The translations under genes and the position numbers were made by a program. The notes under the pieces were generated by a model. That model had not been told where the DNA came from. It made no database searches and saw nothing but the letters and a program-made list of their open reading frames with translations. DNA of 64,000 nt. Source: Streptomyces sp. BK239. Its GTDB lineage: Bacteria > Actinomycetota > Actinomycetes > Streptomycetales > Streptomycetaceae. This document shows, in pieces, positions 32,363 to 41,808 of the stretch (the stretch's first letter is position 1; every line of letters begins with the position of its first letter). The stretch covers positions 62,001 to 126,000 of the forward strand of contig NZ_SHKS01000008.1 of the NCBI RefSeq assembly GCF_004217285.1, written 5' to 3'.

Positions 32363-35300
32363 TCAGGACGTCGCGGGCGTCTCGGCCGGGAAGAGCCCCA
32401 GCCGGTGCGCCGTCGCCGCCGCCTCGCCGCGGCCGGAGACGCCGAGCTTGGCCAGGATGTTGGAGACGTGGACGCTCGCCGTCTTGGGTGAGATGAACAG
32501 CTCCTGCGCGATCTGCCGGTTGGTGCGGCCGGCGGAGACCAGACGCAGGACGTCGCGTTCGCGGTCGGTGAGGCCGAGGGCGCGGACGGGGTCGTCCGGT
32601 GCGCCGGCCGTTCGCGCGGCCAGGGCGAGGCGGGCGCGCTGGGCGAGCCGGGCGACCGCGTCCGCGAGCGGGCGGGCGCCGAGGTGGCCGGCCACGGCGT
32701 GGGCGAGGCGGAGCAGTTCGGCGGCGCGCTCGCGTTCGTCGTCGCCGCCGGCGGCCAGGAGCGCCTCGGCCAGGCGGTACCGGGTGCGGGCGAGGTCGTA
32801 GGGGCGCTCCAGGGCCTCGAAGGCGGTGACCGTCGCGCACCAGTCCCCGGGCACGGCACAGCCCTCGGCGCGCAGGAGTTCCACGGACAGCCAGTGTGCG
32901 TGGGCCTGCCAGACGGGGACGATGGCGGGGAGCTGCTTGGCCGCCTCGCGGATGCGGTCGAGGACCGCGGCGCGGCCCTCCTCGGCGGCGGGCCGGGTGC
33001 GGGCGTCGCCCTCGACGGCGGCGGCGGTGATCAGCAGGGGCCAGGCGTAACGCTGGGCGCCGGGCGGGAAGCCCCGGTCGAGGACGCGGGTGAGGTGGTC
33101 GCGGGCGTCTTGCAGGCGGCCGTCGGCCGCGGCGAGGGAGACGGCGAGGCGGGCGAGGGGGATCTCGTGTTGGGGTGAGTGGTCCTGGGCGCCGAAGTAG
33201 CCTCGAGCCGCCTCCAGTTGGCGTTCTGTCTCGGTGAGGTCACCGCGGCAGAGGGCGAGTTCGGCGGACAGGGCGGCATGGAAGCCCTTCATGGCGACGC
33301 CGAGGCCGATGCGGCCGGCGACGGCGCAGGCGCGCTCGGCTTCGTCCCAACGCCCCAGGGAGATCAGGGATTCCGCCCGGTTGGCCTGGATCCAGGCCTC
33401 ACTCTCGGCCAGTTGGCGGCCTCGGGCGAAGGCCACGCCCTCCTCGATGATGGGCAGGGCCTCGTGGGAGCGGCCGACGGCCTCCAGTTCGTTGGGCAGG
33501 TTGACGTAGGCGTTCAGGGCGACGGAGGGGACGTCCTCGGCGAGCGCGCGCTCCTTGACCTCGTACAGCTCGGTGAGACCGTCCTCGACGTGGCCGGCGT
33601 CGACCATGAGGACGCCGAGGATCTGGCGGGCGTTGAGCTCGACCTCGCGGGCGCCGACCATCCGGGCGTACTCCACGGCGTGCTCGCCCGCCGAGTAGGC
33701 GTCGGGGCCCGGGGCGTGCAGCAGCGACCAGTTGGCCATGTGGGTGAGCACCTCGGCGTGCACCTCGCTGGGCGGCAGGCCGCGGATCAGGTCCTGGGCG
33801 GTGGCCAGTTCCTCGCGTCCGCTGCCCCGGCCGAGGAAGCGGACCAGCCGGGAGCGCTGCACCCAGAACCAGGCGGCGCGCAGCGGGTCGTCGGCGTCCT
33901 CCAGGAGGCGCAGCGCCCGCTTGGTGATCTTCAATGCCCGTTCGCGTTCCCCGCAGAGGCGTCCCGCGACGGCCGCCTCGGCCAGGAGGTCGAGGTAGCA
34001 CAGCGGCTCGGTGGCGGAGCCGCCGTCGCGGGACGGGGGGACCTCGATGTAGTCGGCGGGGCGCAGCCGGGCGCGGACCTCCTCGGGCACGGTCTCCCAC
34101 AGTTCCATCGCCCGTTCCAGCAGCCGCAGTTGCTCGCTGTAGGCGTGCCGGGAGCGGGCGGCGACGGAGGCGTCGAGGACGGCGGGCAGGGCCCTGGCCG
34201 GGTCGTGGGCGTGGTACCAGTAGCTGGCCAGCCGCATGACGCGCTCGTCGGCGGGGACGAGTGTGGGGTCGGCCTGGAGGGCTTCGGCGTAGCGGCGGTT
34301 GAGGCGGGAGCGTTCGCCGGGGAGCAGGTCGTCGCTGACGGCCTCGCGGACGAGGGAGTGGCGGAAGCGGTAGCCGTCCCCGGCGGGTGTGGCGAGCAGG
34401 AGGTTGGCGCCGACGGCGGCCCGCAGCGCCTCGATGAGGTCGTCCTCGGTGAGCCGGGCGACGGCGGCGAGCAGCCGGTGCTCGACGGTGGAGCCGCCCT
34501 CGGCCACGATCCGGGCGACGCTCTGGGCGCTCTCGGACAGCGCTTCGACGCGGACGAGCAGCAGGTCGCGCAGGGAGTCGGTGAGTCCGGTGCGGCAGCC
34601 CTCGTGGGCGGCGACGGCGAGTTCCTCGACGAAGAAGGCGTTGCCGTCGGAGCGTTCGAAGATGTCGTCGACCTGGGCCGGGTCGGGTTCCTGGGCGAGG
34701 ATGCCGGCGACCTGCCGGCCGACCTCCTCGCGGGTGAGGCGGGCGAGTTCGAGGCGGCGGACGGTGCGCAGCCGGTCGAGTTCGGCGAGCAGGGGGCGCA
34801 GCGGGTGGCGGCGGTGGATGTCGTCGGAGCGGTAGGTGGCGAGGACGACGAGGCGTCCGGTGCGCAGGGTGCGCAGGAGGTAGGCGAGGAGGTGGCGGGT
34901 GGAGGCGTCGGCCCAGTGCAGGTCTTCCAGGGCGACGACGACGGTGCGGTCGGCGGCGACGCGTTCCAGGAGGCGGGCGGTGAGTTCGAAGAGGCGGGCC
35001 ATGCCCTCCTCGTCGTGCCGGCCACCCGTGGCCTCACCCAACTCGGGGAGCAGGCGGGCGAGTTCGCCTTCCTGGCCGGCCGCCGCGGCGGCCAGTTCCG
35101 CGGGCAGTGCCCGGCGCAGGGCGCGCAGGGCGGTGGAGAAGGGCGCGAAGGGCAGCCCGTCGGCGCCGATCTCGACGCAGCCGCCGAGGGCGACGACGGC
35201 GGCGGGGCGGTGGTCGCCGGTGCGGCCGGCCGTGGCGGCCGTGGCGGCCGTGGCGGCCGTGGCGGCCGTGGCGGCCGTGGCGGCCGTGCGGGCGAACTCC

Positions 35301-35461
35301 TCGACGAGCCGGGTCTTGCCCACCCCGGCCTCGCCGCCGATGAGAAGTGCCTGTGGTTCTCCCGCGGCGGCGCGGGAGAGGGCGTCGTTCAGGACGCCCA
35401 ACTCCTCGGCTCGGCCTACGAAGACGGGACTGACGCACCTGGTATCCACGGGGGCGAGCAT
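32363..35461 (-). CDS. LAL-family (large ATP-binding LuxR) regulator
   Basis: A 1032-residue regulator of the LAL (MalT-like) group. At the N terminus an AAA/STAND ATPase module has Walker A GGEAGVGKT at about residues 42-50 and Walker B VVVALEDLHWAD. A long TPR-like helical middle follows, then a C-terminal LuxR HTH (GLTDRERDVLRLVSAGRTNRQIAQELFISPKTASVHVSNIL). LAL proteins are typically ATP-dependent, ligand-responsive activators, often of secondary metabolism or sugar use; no target cluster is evident here. The ATG at 35461 is used, without a clear ribosome site. Just after Walker A the protein carries seven Ala-Ala-Thr repeats encoded by a 9 bp minisatellite. Upstream, at 35487-35522, an 18 bp sequence is duplicated in tandem. 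Confidence 0.92.
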   Translation of the reverse strand: MLAPVDTRCVSPVFVGRAEELGVLNDALSRAAAGEPQALLIGGEAGVGKTRLVEEFARTAATAATAATAATAATAATAGRTGDHRPAAVVALGGCVEIGADGLPFAPFSTALRALRRALPAELAAAAAGQEGELARLLPELGEATGGRHDEEGMARLFELTARLLERVAADRTVVVALEDLHWADASTRHLLAYLLRTLRTGRLVVLATYRSDDIHRRHPLRPLLAELDRLRTVRRLELARLTREEVGRQVAGILAQEPDPAQVDDIFERSDGNAFFVEELAVAAHEGCRTGLTDSLRDLLLVRVEALSESAQSVARIVAEGGSTVEHRLLAAVARLTEDDLIEALRAAVGANLLLATPAGDGYRFRHSLVREAVSDDLLPGERSRLNRRYAEALQADPTLVPADERVMRLASYWYHAHDPARALPAVLDASVAARSRHAYSEQLRLLERAMELWETVPEEVRARLRPADYIEVPPSRDGGSATEPLCYLDLLAEAAVAGRLCGERERALKITKRALRLLEDADDPLRAAWFWVQRSRLVRFLGRGSGREELATAQDLIRGLPPSEVHAEVLTHMANWSLLHAPGPDAYSAGEHAVEYARMVGAREVELNARQILGVLMVDAGHVEDGLTELYEVKERALAEDVPSVALNAYVNLPNELEAVGRSHEALPIIEEGVAFARGRQLAESEAWIQANRAESLISLGRWDEAERACAVAGRIGLGVAMKGFHAALSAELALCRGDLTETERQLEAARGYFGAQDHSPQHEIPLARLAVSLAAADGRLQDARDHLTRVLDRGFPPGAQRYAWPLLITAAAVEGDARTRPAAEEGRAAVLDRIREAAKQLPAIVPVWQAHAHWLSVELLRAEGCAVPGDWCATVTAFEALERPYDLARTRYRLAEALLAAGGDDERERAAELLRLAHAVAGHLGARPLADAVARLAQRARLALAARTAGAPDDPVRALGLTDRERDVLRLVSAGRTNRQIAQELFISPKTASVHVSNILAKLGVSGRGEAAATAHRLGLFPAETPATS
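35228..35288 (-). repeat. 9 bp minisatellite inside the LAL gene
   Basis: Six perfect copies of GGCCGTGGC (35228-35281) plus a partial seventh. On the coding strand it encodes repeated Ala-Ala-Thr at about residues 58-79, just after the Walker A helix. Copy-number change would be in frame. Confidence 0.92.
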
Positions 35462-35544
35462 CGCACAGCGGCGTGGAACCGCCCCAGTGGTCGTCGTCAC
35501 GGCGGTGGTCGTCGTCACGGCGGTGCGGGAAGCGCGGCCGGCGC

Positions 35545-35736
35545 TCACGCCGTCCGGGTGGACCGGAGCCGGCGCGGGCGGCCGTCGCGGGGCGCGCCGT
35601 TGTCGGCGCAGACGCGTTCGGCGGCCTCGCGGCGGGCGGCGCGGCGGGCGCGGACGGCCTCGCGGGCGAGCCGCTCGTCGTCGGCCCGCCGGATCAGTTC
35701 GGCGGCCCGGACCTGCTGGTGGGTGTACTCGAACAC
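35545..35736 (-). CDS. Genus-conserved basic microprotein (63 aa)
   Basis: A 63-residue protein beginning MFEYTHQQVRAAELIRRADDERLAREA and rich in Arg and Ala. Short proteins with the same MFEY..Q.R.AELIRRA start occur, from memory, many times per Streptomyces genome. The GTG start at 35736 follows AGGGGGA by 5 bases. The whole chain is predicted helical, with no membrane segment. Function unknown. It lies 83 bases upstream of the LAL regulator on the same strand and may be cotranscribed with it. The C-terminal third (APRDGRPRRLRSTRTA) is less typical and may be genome specific. Confidence 0.7.
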   Translation of the reverse strand: MFEYTHQQVRAAELIRRADDERLAREAVRARRAARREAAERVCADNGAPRDGRPRRLRSTRTA

Positions 35737-35860
35737 GGTGTCCCCCTGGATGCCGGTGGTCGGGGCTGCTGTCGCGGCGCCGTCCGCCGCGATGCCTCCA
35801 CCTTCCTGGGCCGGGGTGGTCCGTCACATCGGGAGGGTTCCGCATCTTCGGGCCGCTCGG

Positions 35861-35922
35861 GAGGCCTCAGACGCGCGTAAGGGGCCTCAGACACGCGTAA
35901 GGGGCCTCAGAGCGGCCGTAAG
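35861..35922. repeat. Three 20 bp direct repeats
   Basis: Units starting at 35861, 35881 and 35901, each close to GGGGCCTCAGACACGCGTAA. The third diverges at its end into the arm of the adjacent terminator hairpin. The rest of 35737-35988 shows no gene. Confidence 0.8.
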
Positions 35923-35950
35923 GTGCTTACGGCCGGGCCTGAGGCCCCTT
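35899..35950 (-). terminator. Long two-part terminator hairpin
   Basis: An outer 12 bp stem (35899-35910 with 35939-35950) and an inner 9 bp stem (35914-35922 with 35926-35934) with a 3-base loop. It is 39 bases downstream of the stop of the minus-strand membrane protein gene. Confidence 0.85.
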
Positions 35951-35988
35951 GTCGTCGCTCGGTGCGTCCGGTGAGCCGGGCGCGGCGC

Positions 35989-36561
35989 TCAGCTCGCGGA
36001 CGGCAGTCCGAACAGGATGCCGGTGTACTTCAGGACGGCCAGCAGCAGGCCGATCACGCCGACCGTGACGCCCGCCCAGGCGACCGACTTGATCCACGGC
36101 GCCTGCGGCCTGCCGGGCGCGCCGAACGCGGGCCGGGCGAGCACGACGAAGCCGGTGACGAGCGCGGCCAGCGCGAACACGCCGGCCCACAGGGCGGTGG
36201 CCTGCCAGGCGTCGCCGTAGACGGCCTGGATCTGCTGGGCCACGCCGGCGCGCGAGGAGGTCTCCAGCTGGCCGATGAGGGTCTGACGGGCGGCGGCGAC
36301 GGTACCGAGCCAGCCGCCGTTCAGGGACGCCAGGCCGAGCACGACCGACACCACCGCACCGGCGCCCTGGCCGACCCCGGAGGGTCCGGCGGCCGGGGCG
36401 CGGCCCGCCTGTGCGGTCGGTTCGCCGTCGGTGTCGTCCGCCGCGTGGGGCGTGTTCTCGGCGACCTCGGCCGTCGTCTCGCGGCCCGGGCCGTCGGCCT
36501 TCTTCTCGGCGGCTTCGGCGCCCGTCGTGACGCCGTTCTCGTCTTCAGTCCTGGTTGCCAT
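35989..36561 (-). CDS. Hypothetical membrane protein (190 aa)
   Basis: A 190-residue protein. The first ~75 residues are hydrophilic, acidic and probably cytoplasmic (MATRTEDENGVTTGAEAAEKK). Three or four hydrophobic segments follow: AGAVVSVVLGLASLNGGWLG, ALWAGVFALAALVTGFVVLA and SVAWAGVTVGVIGLLLAVLKY. A polar stretch (RQTLIGQLETSSRAGVAQQIQAVYGDAW) separates the first two. I do not recognise a family with known function. The ATG at 36561 is the start that excludes a long open but uncoded upstream frame. It ends before a strong terminator, and the acetyltransferase gene lies 35 bases upstream on the same strand. Confidence 0.75.
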   Translation of the reverse strand: MATRTEDENGVTTGAEAAEKKADGPGRETTAEVAENTPHAADDTDGEPTAQAGRAPAAGPSGVGQGAGAVVSVVLGLASLNGGWLGTVAAARQTLIGQLETSSRAGVAQQIQAVYGDAWQATALWAGVFALAALVTGFVVLARPAFGAPGRPQAPWIKSVAWAGVTVGVIGLLLAVLKYTGILFGLPSAS

Positions 36562-36596
36562 GTCCCGCACCGTACGGACGCTGTCTGAGAGGTTTC

Positions 36597-37172
36597 TTAA
36601 CGTCCGCTGTGAGCGCCACGCGCGCGTGCGGCGCGCCATTCGGGGGCCAGCACGGACCAGGTCTCGAGGTCGTGCCGCACCCCGTGATGGGGGTAGGCCT
36701 CCCGCCGTACGCCGTCCCTGGTCATCCCCAGCCGGCGGGCCACGTTCAGACTGGGCTCGTTCCCCGCGGAGGCGACCCATTCGACGCGGTGGACGCCGCG
36801 CTGCTCGACGGCGAAGTCGATCAGCACCCGCATGGCGCGGGTGACCAGTCCCCGCCCGGTGCCCGCGGGCTCCAGCCAGCAGCCGACCTCGCAGTTTCCC
36901 TGCTCGGCGTCGAAGTTCAGGAACAGCACGCCGCCGACGAGCCGGCCGTCCAGCCACAGGCCGTGCAGGGAGGCGGTGTCCGCGGCGCGCATGTCGGCGT
37001 ACCGCTGGAGCAGCTCGCGGGCGGTGTCCACGTCGGTGGCCTTCGCGCCGAAGGGCACGAACCGGTTGATGAACTCGCGGCCGCGTTCCAGGTGGGCGAG
37101 GAACTCCTCGGCGTGCCAGGGCTCCAGTGGGCGCAGTTCCGCTCCGTCGTCGCCCAGCGATATCGCGTACAT
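36597..37172 (-). CDS. GNAT N-acetyltransferase (RimJ/RimL type)
   Basis: A 191-residue acetyltransferase. RimJ/RimL-type features include LRPLEPWHAEEFLAHLERGREFINRFVPF at the start, GVLFLNFDAEQGNCEVGCWLEPAGTGRGLVTRAM with the acetyl-CoA-binding Gly-rich turn, and HRVEWVASAGNEPSLNVARRLGMTRDGVRREAY near the end. Members acetylate ribosomal-protein N termini, tRNA-related substrates or antibiotics; the substrate here is unknown. The ATG at 37172 follows GGGAGGAG by 10 bases. It probably forms a two-gene unit with the downstream membrane protein gene. Confidence 0.87.
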   Translation of the reverse strand: MYAISLGDDGAELRPLEPWHAEEFLAHLERGREFINRFVPFGAKATDVDTARELLQRYADMRAADTASLHGLWLDGRLVGGVLFLNFDAEQGNCEVGCWLEPAGTGRGLVTRAMRVLIDFAVEQRGVHRVEWVASAGNEPSLNVARRLGMTRDGVRREAYPHHGVRHDLETWSVLAPEWRAARARGAHSGR

Positions 37173-37246
37173 CCTGCTGCCGCTCCTCCCGTGAGACCGT
37201 CCCGACCTCGGTGAGCCTCTCACGGACGGTTCTCGTGGCCGGGCCG

Positions 37247-37573
37247 TCAGTCGGACTGGTCGCCGACGGCCATGATCATCACTCCGGCGATGAGCAGCCA
37301 CAGTGCGCGTCGGGTGCGGCCGCGGGAGCCGAGGAGCGCGGCGAGCGCGCAGACGGCGGCGCCGAGGGCGTACGCGGCGGGGACGAGCGCGGGGGCGGGG
37401 CCGGTCAGCCGCAGGAGCGACGCCGCGAGGCCGGCCAGGGTGAGCAGGGCGCCGGTGCCGGTCGCCGTCCAGCGGGCGCGCCGGGCGTCCTCGACGCCGT
37501 ACTCCTCGTCCTCGTCGACGGCCGTACCGCCCTGGACGTCGCCTTGCCTGCCGGAGTCGGGTCGTGCACTCAT
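37247..37573 (-). CDS. Small hypothetical membrane protein (108 aa)
   Basis: A 108-residue protein with a charged, acidic N terminus (about 30 residues, MSARPDSGRQGDVQ). Three hydrophobic segments follow: GALLTLAGLAASLLRLTG, LVPAAYALGAAVCALAALL and RALWLLIAGVMIMAVG. There is no recognised domain. It is on the same strand as gatB but separated from it by the gatB terminator, so it is not part of the gat operon. It looks like a genus-restricted membrane protein. The start ATG at 37573 is the only sensible one, and codon usage follows the local third-position GC bias. Confidence 0.7.
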   Translation of the reverse strand: MSARPDSGRQGDVQGGTAVDEDEEYGVEDARRARWTATGTGALLTLAGLAASLLRLTGPAPALVPAAYALGAAVCALAALLGSRGRTRRALWLLIAGVMIMAVGDQSD

Positions 37574-37637
37574 GCCGCGCGAGCGTAGCGCCTTCTACGG
37601 CGGGGCAGGTCAGGGGGGTCGCCGAAGCCGGGACGCG

Positions 37638-37674
37638 CGAAGGGGGACGCGCCGAGTCGGCGTGTCCCCCTTCG
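37638..37674 (-). terminator. Terminator of the gat operon
   Basis: A 16 bp inverted repeat with a single mismatch that becomes G-U in RNA (37638-37653 with 37659-37674, 5-base loop), 18 bases after the gatB stop. Confidence 0.88.
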
Positions 37675-37691
37675 AAACCCCGTGGGCCGGG

Positions 37692-39206
37692 TCAGGCGTC
37701 GGTGACGCCGAGCTGCTGCAGGATCAGCTCCTTGACCCGGGCCGCGTCGGCCTGACCCCGGGTGGCCTTCATGACCGCGCCGACCAGCGCGCCGGCCGCG
37801 GCCACCTTGCCGCCGCGGATCTTGTCCGCGATGCCCGGGTTGCCGGCGATGGCCTCCTCGACGGCGGCGGTGAGCGCGCCCTCGTCGGAGACGACCTTCA
37901 GGCCGCGCTTGTCGACGACCTCGTCCGGCGTGCCCTCGCCCGCGAGGACGCCCTCGATGACCTGACGGGCCAGCTTGTCGTTCAGGTCGCCCTTCGCGAC
38001 GAGTTCGGCGACCCGGGCGACCTGCGCCGGGGTGATCGCCAGCTCGTCGAGCGCCTTGCCCGACTCGTTGGCGCTGCGCGCGAGTTCACCCATCCACCAC
38101 TTGCGGGCGGAGGCCGCGTCGGCGCCGGCGTCGATCGTGGCGACGATCAGGTCCAGAGCACCGGCGTTGGTGATCGACTGCATGTCGGTGGCGGAGATGC
38201 CCCACTCGGCGAGCAGCCGGTTGCGGCGGGCCAGCGGCAGCTCGGGCAGCGCGGAGCGGATCTCCTCGACCCACTCGCGGGACGGGGCGACGGGGACGAG
38301 GTCGGGCTCCGGGAAGTACCGGTAGTCCTCGGCCTCCTCCTTCACCCGGCCCGAGGTCGTCGACCCGGTGTCCTCGTGGAAGTGGCGGGTCTCCTGGACG
38401 ATCGAGCCGCCGGAGGAGAGCACGGCCGCGTGCCGCTGGATCTCGAAGCGCGCCGCACGCTCCACCGACCGGAGCGAGTTCACGTTCTTCGTCTCGGAGC
38501 GCGTGCCGAACTTCTCCGTGCCGTTCGGGCGCAGCGACAGGTTGACGTCGCAGCGCATCTGGCCCATCTCCATCCGGGCCTCGGAGACACCGAGCGCCCG
38601 GATGACCTCGCGCAGCTCACGCACGTAGGCCCGCGCCACCTCGGGGGCACGCTCGCCCGCGCCCTCGATCGGCTTGGTGACGATCTCGATGAGCGGGATG
38701 CCGGCGCGGTTGTAGTCCAGCAGCGAGTGCGAGGCGCCGTGGATGCGGCCGGTGGCGCCGCCGACGTGCGTCGACTTGCCGGTGTCCTCCTCCATGTGGG
38801 CGCGCTCGATCTCCACGCGGAAGGTCTCGCCGTCCTCCAGCTGCACGTCGAGGTAGCCGTCGAAGGCGATCGGCTCGTCGTACTGGGAGGTCTGGAAGTT
38901 CTTCGGCATGTCCGGATAGAAGTAGTTCTTCCGGGCGAAGCGGCACCACTCGGCGATCTCGCAGTTCAGCGCGAGACCGATCTTGATCGCGGACTCGACG
39001 CCGGTCGCGTTGACGACCGGCAGCGCGCCGGGCAGGCCGAGACAGACCGGGCAGGTCTGGGTGTTCGGGGCGGCGCCGAGCGAGGTCGAGCAGCCGCAGA
39101 ACATCTTGGTGCGGGTGCCGAGTTCGACATGGACCTCGAGGCCCATGACGGGGTCGTACGACGCCAGCGCGTCCTCGTACGACACCAGGTCGGTCGTGGT
39201 GGTCAC
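37692..39206 (-). CDS. gatB: Asp/Glu-tRNA amidotransferase subunit B
   Basis: A 504-residue GatB, the kinase and tRNA-binding subunit of the GatCAB amidotransferase. The complex converts Glu-tRNA(Gln) and/or Asp-tRNA(Asn) to the cognate amide forms. Seen: the N-terminal signature VMGLEVHVELGTRTKMFCGCSTSLGAAPNTQTCPVCLGLPGALP with Zn-binding cysteines, RKNYFYPDMPKNFQTSQYDEPI, IERAHMEEDTGKSTH, YNRAGIPLIEIVTKP, and the C-terminal YqeY-like helical domain (VIEGVLAGEGTPDEVV onward). It is last in the gatC-gatA-ORF-gatB order; the preceding small membrane-protein gene ends 15 bases upstream. Confidence 0.97.
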   Translation of the reverse strand: MTTTTDLVSYEDALASYDPVMGLEVHVELGTRTKMFCGCSTSLGAAPNTQTCPVCLGLPGALPVVNATGVESAIKIGLALNCEIAEWCRFARKNYFYPDMPKNFQTSQYDEPIAFDGYLDVQLEDGETFRVEIERAHMEEDTGKSTHVGGATGRIHGASHSLLDYNRAGIPLIEIVTKPIEGAGERAPEVARAYVRELREVIRALGVSEARMEMGQMRCDVNLSLRPNGTEKFGTRSETKNVNSLRSVERAARFEIQRHAAVLSSGGSIVQETRHFHEDTGSTTSGRVKEEAEDYRYFPEPDLVPVAPSREWVEEIRSALPELPLARRNRLLAEWGISATDMQSITNAGALDLIVATIDAGADAASARKWWMGELARSANESGKALDELAITPAQVARVAELVAKGDLNDKLARQVIEGVLAGEGTPDEVVDKRGLKVVSDEGALTAAVEEAIAGNPGIADKIRGGKVAAAGALVGAVMKATRGQADAARVKELILQQLGVTDA

Positions 39207-39221
39207 GGTGAACTTTCCCTC

Positions 39222-39457
39222 TCAGCCCAGCAGGACGTCGTCGTCGCCCAGCCGCTTCAGCTCGCGGTACAGGACGGCGAGGCCGGTGACGATGGCGGCG
39301 GCGGACACGGTGGCGTCGATCACGACCAGGAGGTCGTTCTCGGCGCGGGCCTTCCGGAGCCGCTTGGCGACGCCGAGCGCGCCGAACGCGGTGCCGGCCA
39401 TGGACAGGTACAGACCGGACTTGGACTTGTTGAAGCTCTTGGCCTTGGTCAGTGCGC

Positions 39458-39461
<4 letters not shown>
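39222..39461 (-). CDS. Small membrane protein inside the gat operon (79 aa)
   Basis: A 79-residue protein beginning MSALTKAKSFNKSKSGLYLSMAGTAFGALGVAKRLRKA. It has one or two hydrophobic helices (YLSMAGTAFGALGV and VVIDATVSAAAIVTGLAVLY) and a basic N terminus. The GTG start overlaps the gatA stop by four bases (GTGA) and the gene ends 15 bases before gatB, so it is certainly co-translated with the GatCAB subunits. I recall a small ORF at the same place in other Streptomyces gat operons. It has no recognised domain and is not a known GatCAB subunit. It could tether the complex to the membrane, but nothing in the sequence proves this. Confidence 0.82.
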
Positions 39462-40951
<1,490 letters not shown>

Positions 40952-40956
40952 GGCTG

Positions 40957-41253
40957 TTAGTCCTCCCCCAGGATCTGCGGCACCTTGAAACGCTGCTGCT
41001 CCTGGGCCGGGGCGCCGGAGAGCGCCTGCTCGGGGGTGAGCGACGGACGGACCTCGTCCACGCGCATGACGTTCGTCAGCGGGAGCGGGTGCGAGGTCGG
41101 CGGTACGTCTTGGTCGGCGACCTCGCTGACGCGGGCCACCGCGCCGATGATGTCGTCCAGCTGTCCCGCGAAGTGGTCGAGCTCTTCGGGCTTCAGCTCC
41201 AGACGCGCCAGCCGGGCGAGGTGGGCGACCTCCTCGCGCGTGATGCCAGGCAT
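40957..41253 (-). CDS. gatC: Asp/Glu-tRNA amidotransferase subunit C
   Basis: A 98-residue GatC that wraps around the GatA-GatB interface and stabilises the complex. Seen: the N-terminal ITREEVAHLARLARLELKPEELDHFAGQLDDIIGAVARVSEVA and the C-terminal LRVDEVRPSLT-type segment (VMRVDEVRPSLTPEQALSGAPAQE), both typical. It is first gene of the operon. A TAGGAT hexamer and a perfect 5-3-5 palindrome lie 40-75 bases upstream and probably mark the operon promoter. The start ATG is preceded by a GAGGAA ribosome site. Confidence 0.95.
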   Translation of the reverse strand: MPGITREEVAHLARLARLELKPEELDHFAGQLDDIIGAVARVSEVADQDVPPTSHPLPLTNVMRVDEVRPSLTPEQALSGAPAQEQQRFKVPQILGED

Positions 41254-41293
41254 GCAGCGTTCCTCTGGGGTGAGTGCGTGTGGTGTGGGGCCA

Positions 41294-41329
41294 ATCCTAG
41301 GGTGCGGCGGCCCGTGACCGTGAAACGGT
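41294..41329 (-). promoter_or_regulatory. Putative gat operon promoter with palindrome
   Basis: On the minus strand TAGGAT (41294-41299) fits the Streptomyces -10 pattern TAGRRT. TTTCAC (41320-41325) lies 20 bases upstream. ACCGT-GAA-ACGGT (41317-41329) is a perfect palindrome over the -35 region and could be an operator. Confidence 0.4.
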
Positions 41330-41347
41330 TTCGCGCGGGCGCCCCGC

Positions 41348-41719
41348 TCAGACCAGGAACAGCAGGGCGGCGCTGATCAGTACGACGACCGCGGTGGCGA
41401 AGTGGATGCCGAACGCGGTGGCCTTCGAGCCGCCGTGCCGCAGCACGATCAGCGTGTCCGCGAGCGGCACCACCGCCACGCAGAGCATGAACCAGGCCTC
41501 GGGGCGCGCTCCCGCGAAGACCAGCAGCGCCAGGCCGACGAGGCCGAGTGCGCCGTCCCTGAGGCCCTTGACGGTGAGGAAGGCGCCCGCGTCGCCGGAA
41601 GGGTCGGCCGGGACGCCGTAGCCGGCGGCGGCGGACGCGGGCCGGAACAGGAAGCAGTAGCCGAGGTACAGGCAGAACAGGTCGAGCACGACGGCGAGGG
41701 TGTACGCGGCGACGGTCAT
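41348..41719 (-). CDS. DUF4267-like small membrane protein
   Basis: A 123-residue protein with four hydrophobic segments (AAYTLAVVLDLFCLYLGYCFLF, GALGLVGLALLVFAGA, AWFMLCVAVVPLADTLIVL and FGIHFATAVVVLISAALLFLV). RPASAAAGYGVPADPSGDAGAFLTVKGLRD lies between the first two. This pattern matches the DUF4267 family of small membrane proteins with unknown function. The ATG has AAGGAG 9 bases upstream. It is divergent from a TetR gene, and a perfect CTAGC-GGC-GCTAG palindrome lies just before its ribosome site, so it is probably the repressor's target. Confidence 0.82.
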   Translation of the reverse strand: MTVAAYTLAVVLDLFCLYLGYCFLFRPASAAAGYGVPADPSGDAGAFLTVKGLRDGALGLVGLALLVFAGARPEAWFMLCVAVVPLADTLIVLRHGGSKATAFGIHFATAVVVLISAALLFLV

Positions 41720-41735
41720 GTCTGTCTTCTCCTTG

Positions 41736-41798
41736 CTAGCGGCGCTAGGGATGAGAGTGAAGCTAGCAGAGCGTCGACAGGTTGGCTAGCGCTGCTAG
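41736..41798. promoter_or_regulatory. Two TetR operators (CTAGC-N3-GCTAG)
   Basis: Perfect 13 bp palindromes at 41736-41748 (centre GGC) and 41786-41798 (centre GCT), 50 bases apart, with a half-site CTAGC at 41763-41767. The right one overlaps the -10 hexamer of the TetR gene; the left one lies between promoter and ribosome site of the membrane-protein gene. Confidence 0.75.
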
Positions 41799-41801
41799 AA
41801 T
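41774..41801 (+). promoter_or_regulatory. Promoter of the TetR gene
   Basis: TCGACA (41774-41779), a 16-base spacer and TAGAAT (41796-41801), each differing from the consensus at one position. Operator 2 covers the spacer and the -10, predicting autorepression. Confidence 0.6.
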
Positions 41802-41808
41802 CAGAAGC

